Below the pieces are notes generated by a model, which did not search any database, was not told the origin of the DNA, and saw only the letters and a list, made by a program, of their open reading frames with translations. This document shows, in pieces, positions 60,423-64,000 of a stretch of DNA of 64,000 nt. The position numbers and the translations under genes were made by a program. Position 1 is the first letter of the stretch. The number at the start of each line of letters is the position of its first letter. The DNA is from Nitzschia sp. DOCU1 (lineage: Eukaryota > Bacillariophyta > Bacillariophyceae > Bacillariales > Bacillariaceae): contig OX595986.1 of assembly GCA_951394045.1 (NCBI GenBank), positions 2,075,534 to 2,139,533 on the forward strand, given 5' to 3'.

Positions 60423-61895
60423 TTAGAGCTCGTCTCCCATCATACCATCCATGTCAAAGTCGCCCATATCCATGCCACCCGTGTAGTCCTCATCCTTGGA
60501 GTAAAAACGGTGCGACGCACAATCGTTCTGAGTTAGCACCAAGCGATTTAAGACTCGAAATCAGCTTCACGATAGGCTACTCACCATATCACCTTCCGCT
60601 GCTCGCTGTTTTTCCATGTGGGCATCATACATTTTCTTCTCTGCATCTTTCTTTTTGAAAAAGGTCTCTTGAGCAAATGCTTCCGCCTCCTCGATACTGT
60701 CTGTGACAATAATATCGTCGAACAGAGTTCCTGTCTTGACCTGCCAAATTTCGAAACCAACATGCGTGCATCCATCCTTACAAACCTTGTACATATCATC
60801 ATCGTACTTGTAGTCAGGATTGTCGATCATGGGGTGCACCCACTTGCCCTTATAATCGGGGTTGTCGATCATTTTCTGTTTCCACTGGCCCTTATATTCT
60901 GGATTGTCAATCATGGGGGGTTCCCATTCACCGTCGTCTTCATCATCCCAGTCCTCTGGCTTGGTGGCATCAGGGTCGGGAATTTCCGCCGGAATGTCGT
61001 CCCAGCCTTCGGGTTTTTTGTCCTCGGGATCAGGGATCTTTGCTTCATCAACCCAATCGTCAGGCTTCGAGGCATCTGGATCCTTAATTTCCTTTGGAGG
61101 CAAAAAGTCAAAATGCTCGTCAAGGGTACCCTTTCGCACGGATTTATTGTCAATGAGAACTTGGAAAGTGTTGTCGGGGTTCAATATCAAGGTGTACAAA
61201 TGGGTCAAGTCGTCGGTTTCGGTCGAAACTTCTTTCTTGATGAGGAGGTTTTCGTCCTTCTTGTCGTAGTGAAGAATGACATGCGTCTTTTTGTTAGAAG
61301 TTCCACACACATCAGGTCCAAACATGACGGCATATGGTGTGTCCCCACCAAAGCTAGCTGCGTCAAACTTGTCTCCGCCCGGAAGCAGCTTGATGTACGC
61401 TCCACCGCAGTCCAAGTTTTGTTCGTGCTTGACGGAATATTGGATGACAAGCGGCTTGTCGCCGCTGGTGAAAGTTTTTTCCATCTTGGCAGATAAGCCG
61501 TAGAATCGGGCGTCCTCAGAAGTTTGGATTCCCTTGTCATCAGCGTCACCGTACCATTCTCCGGCGGTATGTTTCCACTTTCCCATTTCGGCCTTGGGCT
61601 TCCATTTTGTCGACTCGATCCATCTGTCGGTCCAGGCCTACAAGCAACAGATGGAGTACCAGAAAAAGCAACAGATGAGAAAGTATGAATCGAATGTCAA
61701 AGGGCCAGGGGACTCCTGCCATTGCCTGGTCCTCTCAAACTCGGGAAAGTCATATTCGAGGTTTGCCCCGTGGGCAAAATGACCGTCCGAGATGTGGAAA
61801 CTTACATCGTCGTTGAACTGCTCCTTGAGGAAAATTTCAGCAGACGAGGGTGCAGCACATGTGGCAGCTATAACAGCAAGAAGAGGGAATTTCAT
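60423..61895 (-). CDS. Calreticulin, ER Ca2+-binding lectin chaperone, 404 aa, 3 exons
   Basis: Binds monoglucosylated glycoproteins and calcium in the ER. Exons (coding order): 61806-61895, 60585-61637 and 60423-60494; introns 168 and 90 bp, phase 0. Exon 1 is a signal peptide (MKFPLLAVIAATCAAPSSAE) plus IFLKEQFNDD; exon 2 starts AWTDRWIESTKWKPK. The globular domain has VKHEQNLDCGGAYIKLLP and YAVMFGPDVCG. The P-domain has three IPDPDATKPEDWDD-type and three MIDNPDYKGKW-type repeats. Exon 3, read after donor GTGAGT and acceptor CCAAG, gives DEDYTGGMDMGDFDM...GDEL: an acidic tail shorter than in animals and a GDEL retention signal. If intron 2 were kept the protein would end VSSLS without a retention signal. 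Confident. Confidence 0.93.
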
Positions 61896-62462
61896 GGCTT
61901 GGGTTGGTTGAAAGATAGGCAGTACCTTATTGCAAGTGAGAAGAAAAAAGATATGAATCGATCTCTTCAGTACAGTTGCCGACCAACAGGTCGGCCAATG
62001 CCGCGACAAGAGCGACGTCGGGGTTCTTTTGCACTCCAAAAAGACCGCGCGGTCGAGCGTTTATCGGTTTACGCGCGCTGAAGCGCGCATTATTCTCAGT
62101 CTGGCCATCGACGGACATTTACTTTTTACTTCTGTTACTAGATCCCCGTTCGATTGCAGGTGGCGGGCCGAGTTTCGAGTCCTTCTTCTAAATTGACTGA
62201 ATCCATCGCTCCATGGAAAATACGAAGTGACGTTTAACAATCGCTTCGACACCATTGCTTGTTCATTATCCTCGACTCGTGAAGCGTCCCATCTAAGGTG
62301 AGAGCATCCGTGGACAATTGTTCTGAGGCCTGATTCGTCGGCCTTTGCGACCTATGCATCTCGTGTTCGATCGGCGCTGGAATGTTTCGTCAGCAATCCC
62401 TGATATGTTTGAGCTCTTTGTCTAACTGGTTTTTATGATTGGCATTAATATCAGATTATAAA
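61896..62462. other. Divergent intergenic region, 567 bp
   Basis: Between calreticulin (-) and ribosomal protein uL14 (+). The sequence just before the uL14 ATG ends ...AATATCAG-ATTATAAA, which could be a 5'-UTR intron acceptor. No gene seen. Confidence 0.45.
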
Positions 62463-62894
62463 ATGGGAGAAAAAGTAGCACGTGGACGTTCCGTAGCGTC
62501 TGGTATTAAGCACCGTGTATCGGCCGGTCTGCCCGTTGCGGCCGTGGTGAACTGCGCTGATAATTCTGGGGCAAAAAATTTGAAAATCATCGCAGTTTGC
62601 AACATCGGCGGGCGATTGAATAGGCTTCCGAAGGCCGGCTCTGGTGACATGGTCATGGTTTCAGTGAAGAAGGGAAAGCCTGAACTTCGAAAGAAGGTCA
62701 TGCCGGCCGTGATTGTGAGACAGCGCAAGTCTTTCCGCAGGAAGGAAGGTGTTTTCATTCACTTCGAGGACAGTGCGGGTGTGATTGTCAACAACAAAGG
62801 AGAGATGAAAGGTTCCGCCGTGGCTGGACCTGTTGCGAAGGAGTGCGCGGAGCTTTGGCCGCGTATTGCTTCCAATTCTGGCTCTATCCTATAA
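62463..62894 (+). CDS. RPL23: Cytosolic 60S ribosomal protein L23 (uL14), 143 aa
   Basis: Core large-subunit protein at the subunit interface. The frame opens earlier at a TTG; ATG 62463 ([10 protein letters not shown]) gives the normal length of about 140. The signature is complete: [60 protein letters not shown] and [20 protein letters not shown], ending [17 protein letters not shown]. The eukaryotic form ([18 protein letters not shown]) shows it is the cytosolic, not the plastid, protein. An intron in the 5' leader is possible. Very confident. Confidence 0.95.
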   Translation: MGEKVARGRSVASGIKHRVSAGLPVAAVVNCADNSGAKNLKIIAVCNIGGRLNRLPKAGSGDMVMVSVKKGKPELRKKVMPAVIVRQRKSFRRKEGVFIHFEDSAGVIVNNKGEMKGSAVAGPVAKECAELWPRIASNSGSIL

Positions 62895-63581
62895 TTTGTT
62901 TAGAAGTCTATGGCCAAGAAACTCTTTAGTCCCGTTGCACGGTTCTAGCATATCCGTTGTTTTGTTTTCAGAGAATCGGTTCGTTTCATCGAAGCTGACC
63001 TACGAATGTCGGCTAACAAAGGCTGGTCTTGTTTTCAAAATCCTCATATGTATTACGGCTTTCGCACATCTTTTTGGGAAATACCTTGACTTGGGAGGCC
63101 CCCAATGCTACCGGATAGTGCCCTTCCACATTGACACCTTCTGCAAGGAAATCTGCTCCATCAAAGGCAATATACCTCCCAACTAGCAGTTATGCCTGCC
63201 GCCCCGGCTTCAATCACATTAGTGGATGAGCAATACCGCTCTGAAGGACCTACTACACTTCCAACTGCAAACAATCGTACCGCTGCGGAAAGGGTAGCTG
63301 CACATAGTAGTCTTCGCTCAACGGAAGGCGATACCACAGCAAAGTTTGGATCCCAGCACGCTTTCATTACGGTTCTGACAGTAGGCATGCTCCAAGAAGT
63401 TTAAAAGTCCACTAGTGTTGCCTCTAAATCTCGCTCAGTAGTGGAGCTAATCCAACGGATGGCACCAAGCATTTTCAAAAACTACTCATATTATGCTTCT
63501 CTTGACAAACACACCGGACGTTGCATCATTACTGCAAGAATACGCCACAACTCGGGGTGTTCCAAACGCGGCTTCGTCGAG
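62895..63581. other. Intergenic, 687 bp
   Basis: Convergent 3' region between uL14 and ABCE1. A 70-codon frame at 63192-63404 has an ATG but no recognisable content and is not called. Confidence 0.4.
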
Positions 63582-64000
63582 TTAGATGTCATCAAAGTCG
63601 TCATCCTCATTGTCATCATCAGCTCCATCGTCGTAGAAGAAATAGTTTCCGTTTTTCTTTTGCTCCATGTCCTTCTGCGAGCCTCTCTTGTTGATTCTGC
63701 AGGAAAACAGAGAAATGTGAGAAAGCAGCCTGAAAGTCAAATGAAGGGCATCAAAGCGACTCTTGGTAGGAAATTAAAACAAAGACATTGACCCTCACAT
63801 GCCAATGCTAGTACAGCATTCACTGAGCCATAGGCCACAGCCAAAAATGGCATCGGATATTGTACCTCGTCATCCCAAGAACCCAGCACACAAACCTTTC
63901 CCTTTCGAACTCACCTAGGTCGGTAGTTTACTGGATCGCGGCGGAATGTGACCTGAAGACTTTGCAAGAATTTGTTCATACCCGATAGCAGTGACTGTGG
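63582..64000 (-). CDS. ABCE1: ABCE1/RLI1 ribosome-recycling ATPase, 3' end only (partial)
   Basis: Only the last two exons lie in the window: 63915-64000 (continuing beyond the window edge) and 63582-63696, with a 218-bp phase-2 intron (GTGAGT...CTGCAG). The join reads PQSLLSGMNKFLQSLQVTFR, then RDPVNYRPRINKRGSQKD and MEQKKNGNYFFYDD, the unmistakable C-terminus of ABCE1 (LLSGMNKFL; FRRDP.NYRPRINK; EQKK.GNYFF.DD). ABCE1 splits ribosomes after termination. Where other species stop at about YFFLDD, this protein adds an acidic tail (GADDDNEDDDFDDI). The ATPase and FeS domains lie outside the window. Confidence 0.9.

Noticed and set aside
60618..61496. 292-codon plus-strand frame opposite calreticulin
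   Set aside because: Pure antisense of the calreticulin exon; long only because of that gene's codon bias.
63192..63404. 70-codon ATG frame between uL14 and ABCE1
   Set aside because: Composition is unremarkable and both strands are open; no intron partner or domain was found. It may be real but cannot be supported.

Overview
This is eukaryotic nuclear DNA, most likely from a raphid pennate diatom close to Phaeodactylum tricornutum. That assignment is an inference. It rests on compact genes with few short GT-AG introns (mostly 60-330 bp), and on several N-termini with a signal peptide followed by an ASAFAP-like motif (SAF, NAFAP, SGF), which is the diatom/stramenopile route into a four-membrane plastid. 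It also rests on a gene mix of plastid, thylakoid-lumen, mitochondrial photorespiratory and ordinary eukaryotic nuclear functions. No viral, prokaryotic-operon or CRISPR content was seen. Gene models below were joined by hand across introns; start codons were checked, and open frames that begin with TTG or GTG were trimmed to the first ATG.

Layout. 0-7 kb: TLDc protein (+), phytochelatin synthase (-), TFIIE-alpha (-), RanGAP (-). 7.3-7.6 kb: an intact 283-bp MITE with 25-bp inverted ends and a 9-bp target duplication. 7.8-13.8 kb: ZIP metal transporter (+) and a giant EDEM-type mannosidase (-) with an extra lectin (MRH) domain and a PA domain. 13.8-15.6 kb: gene-poor, repeat-rich DNA. 15.6-20.7 kb: plastid ribosomal protein L10 (-), RbBP5/Swd1 (+), a membrane protein (-), a small membrane protein (+). 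21.5-28 kb: DUF1995-like protein, an IPNS-like 2-oxoglutarate dioxygenase, a prolyl-4-hydroxylase-like protein and a lumenal cyclophilin, all (+). 28.5-35.9 kb: a helical protein (+), a three-exon membrane protein (-), glycine decarboxylase P protein (+), an NPSN-like SNARE (-). 37-43 kb: two-box HMG protein (+), a selenocysteine-type MsrA (+), cullin-1 (-). 44.6-50.5 kb: plastid protein (+), an 84-residue four-exon gene (+), a PPR protein (-). 50.7-51.1 kb: a palindromic repeat cluster. 51.3-54.2 kb: ROK sugar kinase (+), membrane protein (-), organellar SSB (+). 55.5-64 kb: coiled-coil protein (+), NF-YC (-), FAM185A-like protein (+), calreticulin (-), ribosomal protein uL14 (+), and the 3' end of ABCE1/RLI1 (-).

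Functional themes. There is ER glycoprotein quality control (calreticulin and the MRH-GH47-PA mannosidase), plastid genetic machinery (L10, probable plastid PPR and SSB), nuclear gene regulation (TFIIE-alpha, RbBP5, NF-YC, HMG), and metal/redox handling (phytochelatin synthase, ZIP, MsrA). The genes are not arranged as operons; several head-to-head pairs share short intergenic regions.

The strongest new observation is the MsrA gene. Its catalytic cysteine codon in the GCFWG motif is an in-frame TGA, the downstream frame is fully MsrA-like, and a SECIS-like hairpin lies just after the stop. It would be split or missed by automatic annotation. Other notable items are the MRH-GH47-PA fusion, a 29-bp intron in NF-YC, micro-exons that decide the start (SNARE) or end (cullin) of a protein, the MITE, the palindromic array, and a recurrent intergenic 9-mer TACCWGGTA.
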